The notes beneath the pieces are model-generated. The model did no database searches, was not told the origin of the DNA, and saw only the letters and a program-made list of their open reading frames with translations. Both the position numbers and the translations under genes were made by a program. 36,400 bases of DNA, from contig JAESQP010000147.1 of the NCBI GenBank assembly GCA_016765075.1, forward strand, positions 1 to 36,400, in the 5' to 3' direction. The stretch is from Gammaproteobacteria bacterium. Its GTDB lineage: Bacteria; Pseudomonadota; Gammaproteobacteria; GCA-2400775. This document shows positions 17,548 through 27,213 of this stretch, piece after piece. Position 1 is the first letter of the stretch; the number at the start of each line of letters is the position of its first letter.

Positions 17548-17582
17548 CCCCGCCACCGTGTATTCGGGGGCGGGGATTTTTT
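17548..17582 (+). terminator. intrinsic terminator
   Basis: CCCCGCC-A-CCG pairs with CGG-G-GGCGGGG around a TGTATT loop, giving a stem of 10 base pairs plus one mismatch, followed by six T. It works only in the plus direction and lies at the 3' side of the HNH gene, which runs the other way. Confidence 0.8.
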
Positions 17583-18153
17583 AATTGAGGCGAGGTTTTA
17601 TCCTTTGCTTCTTGCTGAATTGGCTTTTCAGGAAATCCATTTGGTCGCTAAGAATGCGTCGATTACGCAATACCAGCCATTCTGCAAAATTGGGTGCGTA
17701 CGGTATTGCATGCAACTTCATATGTGCCTGCTCAGGTGTGCGACAGCCTTTGCGTTGATTACATTTAACACAGGCAGTAATCACGTTAGTCCAGGTGTCA
17801 GTGCCACCGCGTGAAATAGGCACCACATGATCACGCGTTAAACGGCCATCGGAGAAGGTGTCTACGCAGTACATACACATGTGTTGGTCGCGGCGAAACA
17901 GTTCGCGATTGGTTAAGGGTGGGACGACAGTGAATTTGTTGCTATTGGCGAGGCCATGGGTGGCGATAATAGAATCGATCTCGATCCAGGAGCGTTTACC
18001 GGAAATGCGATTAGTGCCGCCATGAATGCGAAAGTGATTTTCGCCTAAGGTCCAGGCGATCATCTCCTTAGAATAGAGCGTCACGGCATCCTGCCAGTTA
18101 ACCCAGCCCATTGCCTTACCAGAACGATCCAACCTCAGAATCAGCGGGTGCAT
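17581..18153 (-). CDS. HNH endonuclease family protein
   Basis: A 190-residue protein with a C-terminal HNH nuclease fold. The zinc-ribbon half-site CMYC precedes LTRDHVVPISRGGTD, with the HNH His. The asparagine of TNVITAC and a second pair CVKC follow, so four cysteines could bind a structural zinc. The N-terminal 80 residues (LRLDRSGKAMGWVNWQDAV) are conserved in a widespread group of bacterial single-copy HNH proteins, so this is probably a chromosomal housekeeping-type nuclease, not a homing or restriction enzyme. Substrate is unknown. The ATG at 18153 has no strong ribosome site. Confidence 0.85.
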   Translation of the reverse strand: MHPLILRLDRSGKAMGWVNWQDAVTLYSKEMIAWTLGENHFRIHGGTNRISGKRSWIEIDSIIATHGLANSNKFTVVPPLTNRELFRRDQHMCMYCVDTFSDGRLTRDHVVPISRGGTDTWTNVITACVKCNQRKGCRTPEQAHMKLHAIPYAPNFAEWLVLRNRRILSDQMDFLKSQFSKKQRIKPRLN

Positions 18154-18315
18154 GTTTATGTTCCCCGTATTCGCTACGTTTCCTTTGGGTACCTGATCAT
18201 ACTAGCCCTTATGCCCCGTAAAATTCAAGGCAAAGCTCAAGTTAATCAGTATGATGATTTACCTGCTTGTTGGCAGAGGCAGCAAGTAATGCTATAGAGA
18301 TGTCGCAAGCTATGT

Positions 18316-18618
18316 TCAGCGTCGCTTCGCAGTGACATGAGTTTTGGCGTTTACACTATCTCGCAAGTATTCGATAAGCAAGATATCGCTAACGTCAGTC
18401 GTGCGTAAAATATGCTGCATAGTCTCTGAGATCATTAACCACCTCGTGGTTGATGACTTGTAAAATATCACCCGCAATGAGTCCTGCTCTGGCAGCAGCG
18501 AGCCAGTGATAACATTGCTTAAACGCACACCTGTGCCAGCGTAATCACAGTCAGGAACTGTGCCGATGCTGGCTTTCTTACTCACCGATCCCGTCGGTGG
18601 CAGGCTCTGTCGTGTTGT
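18316..18618 (-). pseudogene. decayed C-terminal PDZ domain of the upstream M1-M28 peptidase
   Basis: Directly after the peptidase stop (TAA at 18621-18619) the same frame continues with a linker and KASIGTVPDCDYAGTGVRLS, the usual opening of a PDZ domain in M28 peptidases. Near 18490 the PDZ homology moves to another frame (AGLIAGDILQVINHEVVNDL), consistent with loss of one base. Near 18397 it returns to the first frame (VSDILLIEYLRDSVNAK). One stop codon and two compensating frameshifts thus separate a recognisable PDZ domain from its enzyme. I treat it as a remnant, not an independent 89-residue gene. Confidence 0.8.
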
Positions 18619-21600
18619 TTAGCTGCCATCAGGCAGCTTCATTTCACCAAGTTGCGTTGTTAGCGGTGCAGGGCGCTTTGCTAAATATTCCAATGTTTCT
18701 CGTACTACACTGGCGACTTTAACAAGGCCTGCACTATCTATCTTATCTACAGTGTCACTGGGGCGGTGGTAGTCAAGATGAATGCCACTGAAAAATTGTA
18801 CGCCAGGTACGCCAATTTCATGAAAGTTAACATGATCACTGGCGCCAAAAGGTCGCTTGTTGAGTTTGGTTTTAATGCCGGTGACAAAGCCAACGCCACG
18901 AAAGATATGCACCCATTCGCTCGCCGAGTCAGCGCCAAAAATACTGATAATGTTATCACCTAAACGACCCACCGCATCGAGGTTCAATATGGCTATCGCT
19001 TGCTTTACTGGATAGCGAACATTATTAGTAACGTAATAATCAGAGCCTAGTAGACCCGCTTCTTCACCAGTAAAGGCAACAAATATGACTGTACGTTCTG
19101 GCTGCCATGCTTTACCTAAAACACGAGCCAGCTCTAACATCACGGCAACGCCGCTGGCATTGTCATCGGCGCCGGGGTGTATTTTCCCTTTATTGCCTTC
19201 GCGCACATCTGGCCAACCACGACCGAGATGATCGTAGTGGGCGCCAACGACAACACTTTGGCCTATATATAAAGGGTTAGTTCCAGGCAAAATTCCAATG
19301 ACGTTTTTAAGTGTAATATCAGTACCGAGTTTGGCAATATCGGCACGCCATTGTTGAAAATAATCATCGTCATAGGTTTGCAGGCCGGCTTGTTGAAACA
19401 CATTGGCAATATAGTCAGCGGCCACATCAAGTTCGTCGCTGCCAAGCCCTCGCCCCGCAAGTTTCTTGCCTGCAAGGTAGTTAATATCGTCCATCATGCG
19501 CTGCTCGGAAAATACTGGTGCTAGCTCGGCTAACGCAGGGCGTGGTACAGATTTTAAGGGCGCTATTGTCTTATCACTTAAGATTTTAAGTAAAGGCGAA
19601 TGAAGCACTGGCCATTGCCCCTTACTAACATTTTCGGGTTCATTGCCAGTAAAGGCGAGATAGCTGTATTTTCCATAGTGTGGCAATTTGCGTGCTATGC
19701 CGGGCAGGGCAGCGAGATTCTCGCTAGCAAGCCAGAGAATAGTCTGAGCAGGGTTCTGCGGGTGGCGACTAGTGACAACAACCGAATGTGTGTCACGTGA
19801 ATAGATATTGCTGCCAATGACAAGTTGGTCATTATCAATAACACTTTTGTGAGCCGTGATCTGGTCTGATATCACATGCCGAAAGTGGTTGTTCCAACCG
19901 AGTAGCCAGACCGCTTTATCGTCGGGCAAATGTTCAAGTTCTGTATCCAGTATGAGCGTCAATTGAACACGCTGACCTTGTTGCCAGCTTGAAATAAGTT
20001 GGCGATAGGCATCGATGGTTTCATCATTTGCTGACCCGGGTAGCACAGCCAAGGCTTCGCTTGCACCAAACCCTTGTGACAAGGCGGACGGAATTTCGCG
20101 AGCATCTAGCCGGCGAAATACATCAAACTCGGGGTCAACCATGACGCTAAGAAGGGTTGCAGGGGCATTGATGGCAATGCTGTTGCGGCGTTTGTTTAGA
20201 GAAAGTAAAAATTTTTCAGAATGTCCATCAGAAAATTGTGCAATGACGGGTACAGTGAGATCGTAAAGTGCATCGCTCTGTGTTTGTTCTATTTCTATGA
20301 TTAATTTTTCGCTCGTATCGGGTAGCTGAATATGTTTGACCTTGCTCAGGCGTAAACTCGGCGCGCCACTGCGATCAAGCCATTGTGTGAAAAAGGTGCT
20401 GAGGTCTTTTTTTGAAACTTCGCTAAAGACTTTGGCGAGATCGCTAAAGCTGGCTTTTTTAAAGCGGTATTGTTTATAGAGTTGGCGCAGGCCTTGGCTA
20501 AACGTTTCATCACCCAGTTTTATTCTGAGCATATGAAATAACATCAATGACTTGCCATAGCCTACTGCTTCAGATGCAGAATCATGCCGTGAGCGAAATT
20601 GATTTAAGGGGAAGTCGCGGCCGGAACTCACGTAGTCGCTATATTTTTGCAGGCTATTGCGACGGTACAGGACAGCATTGCCGCGTTGTTCGGCAATTAA
20701 ATGATCAGCAAGGTACGCGGTAAGTCCTTCAGCCCAATTACCATTTTGGTGGTCGACAAAGACACTATTACCCCACCAGTTATGCAAAATCTCATGTGGG
20801 TATGAGCTATGTAATATAAAGGGAAAGCGCATAACACGCGGGCCAAGCAAAGTGAATGAGGGCATGCCAAAGCCGGTTTCCCAAAAATTTTCTATTGCGG
20901 CAAATTTTTGATAAGGGTATTTGCCAAGAAGTTTTTCATACATCGCTAGATACTGAGCGCCAATATCGAGATATTGTTGCGCTAATGATGGATCATCCTC
21001 GCGTAAATAAACCTGTACTTCGATATTATCGGCTTGTTGGCTGTAGAGTTTAAACGGTGCAGCCACAAGATAAATATCATCTTGTGGTGACCGTTCGACC
21101 CAGCAAACGTTGTTCATGTCGCCAAGGGGGTCATGCTCTGTCTTTGCTCCTGCACTGACTGCAAGCCAAGGCGATGGTATGCTGATTTCAAGTTCAAAGC
21201 TAACCAAGCTATTGGCAATAGTTGGATACCAGGCAGAACCGCCATCAAGAAAAACACCATTTTCATCGATAATACCTTCAGTAGAACTGAAGCTGCGTGC
21301 ACCATCGAAGTTGGGTTGCTGTAAATCGTGATTGATGACGCCTGCATAGCGCAGCGTAATACGCTTGCTATCCGGTATTTCTGTTAAACGATAAAGACTA
21401 AGATGCGAGGATATGTTTTGTTGCGTTAGTTTTTCAATAGCATCATGCTGTTCAAGTATCAGATCACGATGCAATAAAAACTCGACTGAATCGTTATTGT
21501 GAGCAAACTCATCGGTAAAACTCAGGGTGTCAATAACGCTAATATGCGACTGCGCAGGATCAATCACGACCTTGAGTTGATGATGGATGGTGGCATTAGC

Positions 21601-21657
21601 ACAATGGCTAAATAGCAATAACAGTAATAAAAATGAACGTAGGCGTAGTGGCATCAT
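18619..21657 (-). CDS. secreted double metallopeptidase: M1-like plus M28 domains
   Basis: A 1012-residue exported protein. A Sec signal peptide ([17 protein letters not shown]) is followed by an M1-like aminopeptidase half, with zinc motif HEILH at 288-292 and the third ligand Glu310 in NWAEGLTAY. Only 17 residues separate them, where classical M1 enzymes have 18. The C-terminal third is an M28 aminopeptidase with ligands in [33 protein letters not shown] and DYHRPSDT, all intact. Two peptidase classes in one chain suggest stepwise digestion of peptides in the periplasm or outside the cell. It ends in LPDGS just before a decayed PDZ domain, so the protein is probably C-terminally shortened. 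The ATG Met-Met start at 21657 is compatible with the signal peptide. Confidence 0.9.
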   Translation of the reverse strand: MMPLRLRSFLLLLLLFSHCANATIHHQLKVVIDPAQSHISVIDTLSFTDEFAHNNDSVEFLLHRDLILEQHDAIEKLTQQNISSHLSLYRLTEIPDSKRITLRYAGVINHDLQQPNFDGARSFSSTEGIIDENGVFLDGGSAWYPTIANSLVSFELEISIPSPWLAVSAGAKTEHDPLGDMNNVCWVERSPQDDIYLVAAPFKLYSQQADNIEVQVYLREDDPSLAQQYLDIGAQYLAMYEKLLGKYPYQKFAAIENFWETGFGMPSFTLLGPRVMRFPFILHSSYPHEILHNWWGNSVFVDHQNGNWAEGLTAYLADHLIAEQRGNAVLYRRNSLQKYSDYVSSGRDFPLNQFRSRHDSASEAVGYGKSLMLFHMLRIKLGDETFSQGLRQLYKQYRFKKASFSDLAKVFSEVSKKDLSTFFTQWLDRSGAPSLRLSKVKHIQLPDTSEKLIIEIEQTQSDALYDLTVPVIAQFSDGHSEKFLLSLNKRRNSIAINAPATLLSVMVDPEFDVFRRLDAREIPSALSQGFGASEALAVLPGSANDETIDAYRQLISSWQQGQRVQLTLILDTELEHLPDDKAVWLLGWNNHFRHVISDQITAHKSVIDNDQLVIGSNIYSRDTHSVVVTSRHPQNPAQTILWLASENLAALPGIARKLPHYGKYSYLAFTGNEPENVSKGQWPVLHSPLLKILSDKTIAPLKSVPRPALAELAPVFSEQRMMDDINYLAGKKLAGRGLGSDELDVAADYIANVFQQAGLQTYDDDYFQQWRADIAKLGTDITLKNVIGILPGTNPLYIGQSVVVGAHYDHLGRGWPDVREGNKGKIHPGADDNASGVAVMLELARVLGKAWQPERTVIFVAFTGEEAGLLGSDYYVTNNVRYPVKQAIAILNLDAVGRLGDNIISIFGADSASEWVHIFRGVGFVTGIKTKLNKRPFGASDHVNFHEIGVPGVQFFSGIHLDYHRPSDTVDKIDSAGLVKVASVVRETLEYLAKRPAPLTTQLGEMKLPDGS

Positions 21658-21731
21658 AAAAATAGTAAAGGTATTTGTGTTCGGCAGGATAGTGGTTAAA
21701 AAACCCTTTCCTGGGCCGCTGAAATGGTTCG

Positions 21732-22718
21732 TTAATCGCTAAGTGTTGGCAAGTATATCAATAGCATGAGCGCCAACAAAGAGACGGCCCAGATGACAAT
21801 GTAGAGTACGACCGATTGTTTAGCTTTGTTTTTTTCAAGCCATGTTCGGGGTTTGATGCCACGTACCAGTAAAACAATTTTTGCGGAAAGATTAACGCAG
21901 ACGATATTAACTGAAAGCAGTAACCCTGCGCCATAGGCAAGTTGATACTCTTGGTTGGCAGCCATAATACCGATGGTCGCGGCAGGTGGTAGTAGTGCGA
22001 CGGCGACCATGACACCAACTAACACACTGGGCAAGCCAGTAGTGAGAGATAAAACGGCTGCCGCGCCCGATGCCAAGGCAAGCGCTGCGCCGCTAAAGCC
22101 AACGTAAGTGCGCGCCATAAGTTCGTTACTGTCAATCGAGCCTGTCCAGATCAAGCCAATAACATATGACAGCGCCAAGACCATGCTCAGGCCTGCAAGC
22201 GAACAAATCAATGCCTTTGACATGAGCTTGGTATCGCCAATGGCAGTGCCCAATGCCAGTGCGATATTGGGGCCAAGCAGTGGCGCAATCACCATAGCGC
22301 CAATGACCACAGCGACGTTATTTTCAAGTAAGCCTATCGCGGCAACGATGGTGGATAAAAAAACTAACAGTATATAGTTGCTATCTAATTGAGCGCCTTT
22401 GTAGACATTATTATAAAGCTCTTCGCGGGTGGTGGTTGCGCTACCTTTTTCCGAGGCGGCTTCATCGGTAGTCTCTGGGTGAGGTATCGAGGCTTCGACA
22501 GGAAGAATGAATATTCGATAATTTTTGCTGGTTGAGATGGTCCTTTGCAAAGTATCGATCACGCTTTGCCGGTTCTTGGGCGTGACTAAAAAACGTGCCA
22601 CTGAGCGCCCATCTTCTTGTGCATTGCCAACCCAAAAATCCGCGACTTTATACTGTTCGGCAATACTGCGTAGTGTGTCGACATGGGCGTTGTCAGCGAG
22701 AACCTGGATAATTTTCAT
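21732..22718 (-). CDS. DUF389 family membrane protein
   Basis: A 328-residue protein of the DUF389 (TIGR00341) family, whose function is not established. A cytoplasmic ferredoxin-like N-terminal domain of about 90 residues precedes a membrane domain with about six to seven helices. That domain has the family core: [40 protein letters not shown] and [20 protein letters not shown]. The ATG at 22718 ([16 protein letters not shown]) has GGAG 8 nt upstream. A longer frame to 22799 adds 27 residues without family similarity. It is on the same strand as the M1-M28 gene, 74 bp upstream of it. Confidence 0.9.
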   Translation of the reverse strand: MKIIQVLADNAHVDTLRSIAEQYKVADFWVGNAQEDGRSVARFLVTPKNRQSVIDTLQRTISTSKNYRIFILPVEASIPHPETTDEAASEKGSATTTREELYNNVYKGAQLDSNYILLVFLSTIVAAIGLLENNVAVVIGAMVIAPLLGPNIALALGTAIGDTKLMSKALICSLAGLSMVLALSYVIGLIWTGSIDSNELMARTYVGFSGAALALASGAAAVLSLTTGLPSVLVGVMVAVALLPPAATIGIMAANQEYQLAYGAGLLLSVNIVCVNLSAKIVLLVRGIKPRTWLEKNKAKQSVVLYIVIWAVSLLALMLLIYLPTLSD

Positions 22719-23095
22719 TCTAATGTCTCCATTGGCTAGCGTTAGTGTGCCAATATTTTTGCTTATTACGGCATATGTTTGCCGCCATTTGTATCCCAAG
22801 GCTCAGTTTTGTCCCCCCTTGAGGGGGCACGTGGCACCCAAAGTGCCTGCGTGATTCAACTGAGATGTCTAGGATTATAACGGTGATATGGGTTATGCGG
22901 AATCTTTACAGGGTTCATTCGATTTCCACCTAATAAAACCTGTCCAGACTCGCTAGATAGACGATTCCAGGTAATTTTGATTTATTTAATAAGCATTAGT
23001 GGTGATAAGGTTGGCTCAGGTTCACCATTAGCGCGTACAATGTATCGGTTGGCTGTAGATGACAATATAAACCTAAATTAAAGGAGAGAAAGGAT
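22719..23095. other. intergenic region with two adjacent hairpins
   Basis: 377 bp between two divergent genes. CCCCC-TTGA-GGGGG (22814-22827) is followed by GGCAC-CCAAA-GTGCC (22833-22847). Neither has a T tract on either strand, so they are not simple terminators. They lie about 100 nt upstream of the DUF389 start and could be leader RNA structure or a dispersed palindrome. The lipoprotein gene on the other side has AGGAGAGAAAGG just ahead of its ATG. Confidence 0.5.
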
Positions 23096-23446
23096 ATGCT
23101 AAGAATTTTATTGTTGGTTGTAATCGTTGGTTTTACGCTCACTGCTTGCAGCGGGGAAGACCTTGATAAGGTGAAGGATGCTGGTAAGGCGACGATGGAT
23201 AAAGCGGGTGAAATGGCTGGCGATGTGGTCGATGGCGCTAAAGATATGGGTGAAGCGGCTATGGACAAAGGCGCCGAAATGGTCGATGACGGTAAAGAAA
23301 TGGTAGGTGATGCGGTTGATGCCACTATGGATAAAGGTGCCGAGATGATGGAAGACGGTAAGGAAATGGGTACGGAGGCGATGGACAAAGGTGCCGAGAT
23401 GATGGAAGACGGCAAGGAGATGGGTGCGAAGGCAGTTGACGGTTAG
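23096..23446 (+). CDS. small repeat lipoprotein, amphipathic helical
   Basis: A 116-residue predicted lipoprotein with a hydrophobic signal sequence and lipobox LTAC (cysteine at about 18). The mature part is low-complexity and made of imperfect repeats based on MDKGAEMMEDGKEMG. The last two units are 18 residues (54 bp) apart and almost identical at the DNA level (from 23330 and 23384). Composition is rich in Met, Lys, Asp and Glu, predicting long amphipathic helices, broadly like stress-related LEA-type or apolipophorin-like proteins; that likeness is only compositional. A strong ribosome site precedes the ATG and a terminator follows. The repeats also leave a long spurious frame open on the opposite strand. 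Confidence 0.8.
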   Translation: MLRILLLVVIVGFTLTACSGEDLDKVKDAGKATMDKAGEMAGDVVDGAKDMGEAAMDKGAEMVDDGKEMVGDAVDATMDKGAEMMEDGKEMGTEAMDKGAEMMEDGKEMGAKAVDG

Positions 23447-23472
23447 TCATCGTAAAAATCTTTAATTTTTTT

Positions 23473-23500
23473 AAAAGGGGCGGTTGATACCGCCCCTTTT
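23473..23500. terminator. bidirectional intrinsic terminator
   Basis: AAAAGGGGCGGT pairs perfectly with ACCGCCCCTTTT around a TGAT loop. It sits between the convergent lipoprotein and yajQ genes, and the flanking A and T runs let it serve both strands. Confidence 0.9.
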
Positions 23501-23513
23501 AATATGTCTGTTG

Positions 23514-23996
23514 TTAGTCACGAAAATTATTATATTGCAGCGGAAGCCCAATATCTGATTCGCGCAGCATCTGCATAATCGATTGCAGGTCATCACGTTT
23601 TTTACCAGTGACACGGACTTGTTCACCCTGGATGGATGCTTGTACTTTGATTTTGCTGTCTTTAATCAGCTTAACAAGTTTTTTGGCTGTGACGGTATCA
23701 ACACCTTGTTTTAAAATAAGTGTTTGCCGTGCACGCTGATTAGAGCTTTCAACTTTGCCCGCATCGAGTACGGCAACATCAATGCCGCGCTTGGCTATTT
23801 TCAGGTGCAAAATGTCACGCATCTGATCAAGTTGAAACTCATTGGCTGCTTCTAGTTTTATATTGCTGTCTTGGTGCTCGGCCGAGGCATCGCTGCCTTT
23901 GAAATCATAACGTGTGCTGACTTCGCGATTGACCTGATCAAGCGCATTAGAGAGTTCGTGCATATCAATTTCAGAAACTACATCAAACGATGGCAT
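23514..23996 (-). CDS. yajQ: YajQ family nucleotide-binding protein
   Basis: A 160-residue member of the YajQ/DUF520 family, with two RNA-recognition-like folds. Some members bind cyclic di-GMP and act with transcription factors. The family opening MPSFDVVSEIDMHELSNAL and the following NREVSTRYDFKG are present, as are VRVTGKKRDDLQ and LPLQYNNFRD at the end. Full length. It lies 31 bp downstream of the CPA2 antiporter gene on the same strand, so the two may share a transcript, and it ends at the terminator at 23473-23500. No biological link between the two is known to me. Confidence 0.95.
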   Translation of the reverse strand: MPSFDVVSEIDMHELSNALDQVNREVSTRYDFKGSDASAEHQDSNIKLEAANEFQLDQMRDILHLKIAKRGIDVAVLDAGKVESSNQRARQTLILKQGVDTVTAKKLVKLIKDSKIKVQASIQGEQVRVTGKKRDDLQSIMQMLRESDIGLPLQYNNFRD

Positions 23997-24027
23997 ATCT
24001 CACCTTATCTGTTGGTTAGAGGTTTTT

Positions 24028-26004
24028 TTAGCCTCTTAGTAGAGTTTTCTCGGCCTGATCCAGCGCTTCAGAAGAACCCTGTAATACTAGTGCATCGCCA
24101 GCTTGAAGTACCATATCTGGATTTGGTGGCGTGAATTTTTCACGGCCACGGCGTACGGTATTTAAAGATAACTGGTCTGTCAATAAGTTAAGCTTAGCAA
24201 TTTTATGGCCAATGGCATGGCTACCAGGAGGCAATACTACGGTATGTTTACGTTCACGGCTGGCATCTTCTATAGCATTAAGTTTATCACCACTAAAGAC
24301 CTGCCGTAAGCGTTGGTATTTATTGCTGCGAGCATTTTTCACTAAGCGTTTAACTTCGTCTTCATCAATATCAAGCAGGCGTAATAAATGACTTGCTAGC
24401 ATCATGCTTGCCTCCAGCGCATCGGGGATAACTTCCGAGGCGCCTGCTTGTTCCAGAGACTCCAGGTGTTCGTCGTGTCTTGTTCTAACGATAATAGGAA
24501 TATCGTTATGATGGCGCCTGACACTTTCAACAATACGGGTCGCGGTATGGAAATCATCAAAGGTGATGACGAGTGCTTTGGCACGCTTGATACCGGCTGC
24601 ACTAAGCATATCGTGATGTGTCGCATCACCAAAGTAAACCGACTCACCCGCTTCCCATGTTTCTTTGATGACGCTTGGGTTGGTGTCGAAGCCGACATAG
24701 GCAATATTTTCTTCTTTAAGAAAGCTGGCCAAATTTTGACCAATACGGCCAAAACCACAGAGAATGACATGGTCTGATAAGTCGCTGCATGCATGACTGA
24801 TGCGTGTGGTTTTTAGTTGTCGGCCTTTGAGGTATGAGTTTCGAAATAGCCATTTTGCTAATTTACCATTATAGCGAATTAATATTGGCGCCAGTGCCAT
24901 ACTTAAAATAAGTGCTGCAAGAATGGGTTGGCTTTCATCGTTGGTGAGTAAATTTTGCTGTAGTGACAAGGTCAGCAGTGCAAAACCAAATTCACTGCCA
25001 TGCGCCAGCACTAAAGCGGTGCGAAAGGCGACGCCATTCTCATAGCCCATTGCTCGCACAAGCAGTGCGACCAATAAACCCTTGATAAAAATCAGCCCGA
25101 CGACAATCAGTGAAATCCAAAGCCAGTGTTCAAGCACACTGGTAATACTTAGCAAACCACCGACACTAATAAAAAACAAACCCATTAAAATATCGCGAAA
25201 CGGTCGTATCTCAGCTTCAATTTGATGACGATATTCAGTTTCTCCTAGCATCATCCCGGCAAGGAAGGCGCCAAGGGCCAGCGACAAGCCAAGTGATGCG
25301 GTAGCGGCAGCAGCGGTTAGCGCAATCAACAAGGTTGTCAGGGTGAATAATTCTGAAGACTTAGCGGCAGAGACGGCATGAAAGACAGGCCTTAGGGCAT
25401 AACGCCCGACGCCATACATAATGGCAAACGCCAAGGCACCTTTTGCTAGAGCAATAAGCAATGCCACGCTGATATTTTGGCTACCATCGCTGGCTAAAAT
25501 AGGAATAATGATAAGAAATGGCACAACGGCAATGTCTTGAAAAAGCAATACGCTAATCGACAGGCGGCCATGGCGTGACTGCATTTCCAGTTGTTCGTTG
25601 AGTTGCTTACCGACCAGTGCGGTTGATGATAACGCCAGGATGGCGCCTATAATTAATGATGCTTCCCATGATATGCCGGTAAAGTAGGCAATAATGCCGC
25701 CGACGGTCACTGAGATAATAACTTGAGCGCCACCGAGACCAAGCACTGCAGTGCGCATAGCGACAAGTTGTGAAATGGAAAACTCAAGACCGATGGTAAA
25801 GAGCAGAAAGACTACGCCGATTTCAGCCATCAAGTGAATAGCATCGCCTTCGGGTAGCCAACCCAGTGCGTAGGGGCCAGATATTACACCAACAAACAAA
25901 TAGCCAATAATGGGTGACAGATTAAAACGACGTAAGGTGGCGACGGCGATCACCGATAGCGCCATTAAAATCAGTATGTCGAGAAAAATTGAATGTTGTT
26001 CCAT
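24028..26004 (-). CDS. CPA2-family monovalent cation:proton antiporter (KefB/YbaL-type)
   Basis: A 658-residue inner-membrane antiporter. The N-terminal Na_H_Exchanger domain (about 1-385) has some 12-13 helices. It is followed by a cytoplasmic TrkA-N/RCK nucleotide-binding domain (about 410-525) with the Rossmann motif GFGRIGQ and VYFGDATHHD. A TrkA-C domain (about 575-655) closes the protein. This layout fits K+/H+ or Na+/H+ exchange under NAD(H) or nucleotide control. It lacks the obvious glutathione-site context of KefB/KefC and no KefG/KefF ancillary subunit is adjacent, so YbaL-like is the more cautious label. The ATG at 26004 is the only sensible start. Confidence 0.9.
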   Translation of the reverse strand: MEQHSIFLDILILMALSVIAVATLRRFNLSPIIGYLFVGVISGPYALGWLPEGDAIHLMAEIGVVFLLFTIGLEFSISQLVAMRTAVLGLGGAQVIISVTVGGIIAYFTGISWEASLIIGAILALSSTALVGKQLNEQLEMQSRHGRLSISVLLFQDIAVVPFLIIIPILASDGSQNISVALLIALAKGALAFAIMYGVGRYALRPVFHAVSAAKSSELFTLTTLLIALTAAAATASLGLSLALGAFLAGMMLGETEYRHQIEAEIRPFRDILMGLFFISVGGLLSITSVLEHWLWISLIVVGLIFIKGLLVALLVRAMGYENGVAFRTALVLAHGSEFGFALLTLSLQQNLLTNDESQPILAALILSMALAPILIRYNGKLAKWLFRNSYLKGRQLKTTRISHACSDLSDHVILCGFGRIGQNLASFLKEENIAYVGFDTNPSVIKETWEAGESVYFGDATHHDMLSAAGIKRAKALVITFDDFHTATRIVESVRRHHNDIPIIVRTRHDEHLESLEQAGASEVIPDALEASMMLASHLLRLLDIDEDEVKRLVKNARSNKYQRLRQVFSGDKLNAIEDASRERKHTVVLPPGSHAIGHKIAKLNLLTDQLSLNTVRRGREKFTPPNPDMVLQAGDALVLQGSSEALDQAEKTLLRG

Positions 26005-26238
26005 GCTTAAAAAACATCGTTGCTATGATGCGTGTGCCTCTTATCTATCTCAATAAACAGCGGGCAGAAAAATGTAAGATCAAGACTGCATTAGCTATAC
26101 CAAATATAGCAGTTTATGATAATTAATGTGGCATATGATTTTTTGTTGGACATTTCCTTGCGGTAGGAGTATTAAAATAAGTTGTGCGATATTGTGTACG
26201 ACTAATGTCACTAGAGTACTTTTAGTAAGGAGGTGTGT

Positions 26239-26709
26239 ATGGCTATTGCAATAACACTTCGAGATTATCTCGACTGTACGGGTGTTCGCTATGGAGTGGT
26301 TGATCATCCTTATTCCATTACCAGTATGCAGACGGCGCGAGTCACCCATATCCATGGCAAGCAGCTAGCCAAAGCCGTGGTTTTGCAAGATAGTGAACAT
26401 TATATTGTTGCAGTGCTACCAGCAGATAAACGGATTCAATTGGGCAAGCTGCGACGTAAGTATCAACGTGTTTTAAGTTTGGCGACAGAAGAAGATGTTG
26501 AGCGCTTGTTTTTTGATTGCGCGCCAGGGGCGGCCCCAGCCTTGGGTAAGGCCTATGGTGTCGAGGTGATTTATGACGATAGCATTGCCGATAGTGAAGA
26601 TATCTATTTTGAAGGTGGCACGCACACAGATTTAGTGCATCTCAGGACAGATGACTTTATAAATCTGTTGAGCGATGCCACACACGGTAATTTTTGTCGC
26701 ACTGCATAA
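26239..26709 (+). CDS. YbaK/ProX-type aminoacyl-tRNA deacylase domain protein
   Basis: A 156-residue free-standing YbaK/EbsC-like domain. Family members clear mischarged tRNAs in trans. Visible features: the N-terminal helix leading to the VDHPYSITSMQTA segment, the central GKQLAKAVVLQD with the conserved catalytic-type lysine, VLPADKRIQLGKLR, and a late PGAAPALGKAYGVEVIYD loop typical of the fold. The exact tRNA specificity cannot be read from sequence. The ATG at 26239 has a perfect AAGGAGG 5 nt upstream; a GTG two codons earlier overlaps that site and is rejected. Divergent from the antiporter. Confidence 0.85.
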   Translation: MAIAITLRDYLDCTGVRYGVVDHPYSITSMQTARVTHIHGKQLAKAVVLQDSEHYIVAVLPADKRIQLGKLRRKYQRVLSLATEEDVERLFFDCAPGAAPALGKAYGVEVIYDDSIADSEDIYFEGGTHTDLVHLRTDDFINLLSDATHGNFCRTA

Positions 26710-26867
26710 GACCGGGTAATGGGCGTTATTATAGAAGCGATAGGCAATGGGTACATTTAATGTTCTAAGTATTAAATGAGATTAAATGAGTTTTCGCGTG
26801 TTGATTGTGTAATTAAACACTTAGTTTTGATACTATAATTTGCTGGTTATTCTGAGACGATAGTCCT

Positions 26868-27155
26868 ATGCCTGAATCTGATCTCAACATTTTACTAACG
26901 CAATTGCACAAGAAGTTGAATGACGTGCAAGGAGCGCAAAGTATTGATGGCGAAGCACACCGTATGCTCGGTATTGTTTCGCAAGATATTGCTGTTGTTC
27001 TGGGACGTCACTCGGCGTCATCAGGAAAAAATGAACAAGCGAGTATCGGCAGCCACAGTCTGAAGAGAATGGCAGTTGAGTTTGAGGCCGAGCACCCTCG
27101 TTTAGCGCATACCTTGAATGACGTTGCCGATTCGCTAGCAAAAATAGGTATTTAG
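26868..27155 (+). CDS. DUF4404 family protein
   Basis: A 95-residue soluble, helical protein of unknown function. It matches the DUF4404 pattern as I know it: an N-terminal LNILLTQLHKKL helix, an EAHRMLGIVSQDI segment, and the C-terminal FEAEHPRLAHTLNDVADSLAKIGI, which is the most conserved part of the family. No signal or membrane segment. It stands 58 bp before the Sel1-like lipoprotein gene on the same strand and may be cotranscribed with it. The leader (26769-26788) contains ATTAAATGAG twice in tandem, of unknown meaning. Confidence 0.8.
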   Translation: MPESDLNILLTQLHKKLNDVQGAQSIDGEAHRMLGIVSQDIAVVLGRHSASSGKNEQASIGSHSLKRMAVEFEAEHPRLAHTLNDVADSLAKIGI

Positions 27156-27213
27156 CGAGCCTTTGATTGATAAATTCGTATTGCAGGCTGAATAAGAGGT
27201 TGCTTGGGTTTAT

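Noticed and set aside
17500-17814. Plus-strand 104-residue open frame over the terminator and HNH gene end
   Set aside because: Runs through a strong terminator hairpin and antisense to a clear HNH gene.
18316-18585. Independent 89-residue gene after the M1-M28 peptidase
   Set aside because: It continues the peptidase frame after its stop codon and shows frameshifted PDZ homology, so it is a remnant.
22996-23415. Minus-strand 139-residue serine-rich open frame
   Set aside because: Shadow of the repeat lipoprotein gene; its repeats simply mirror the sense repeats.
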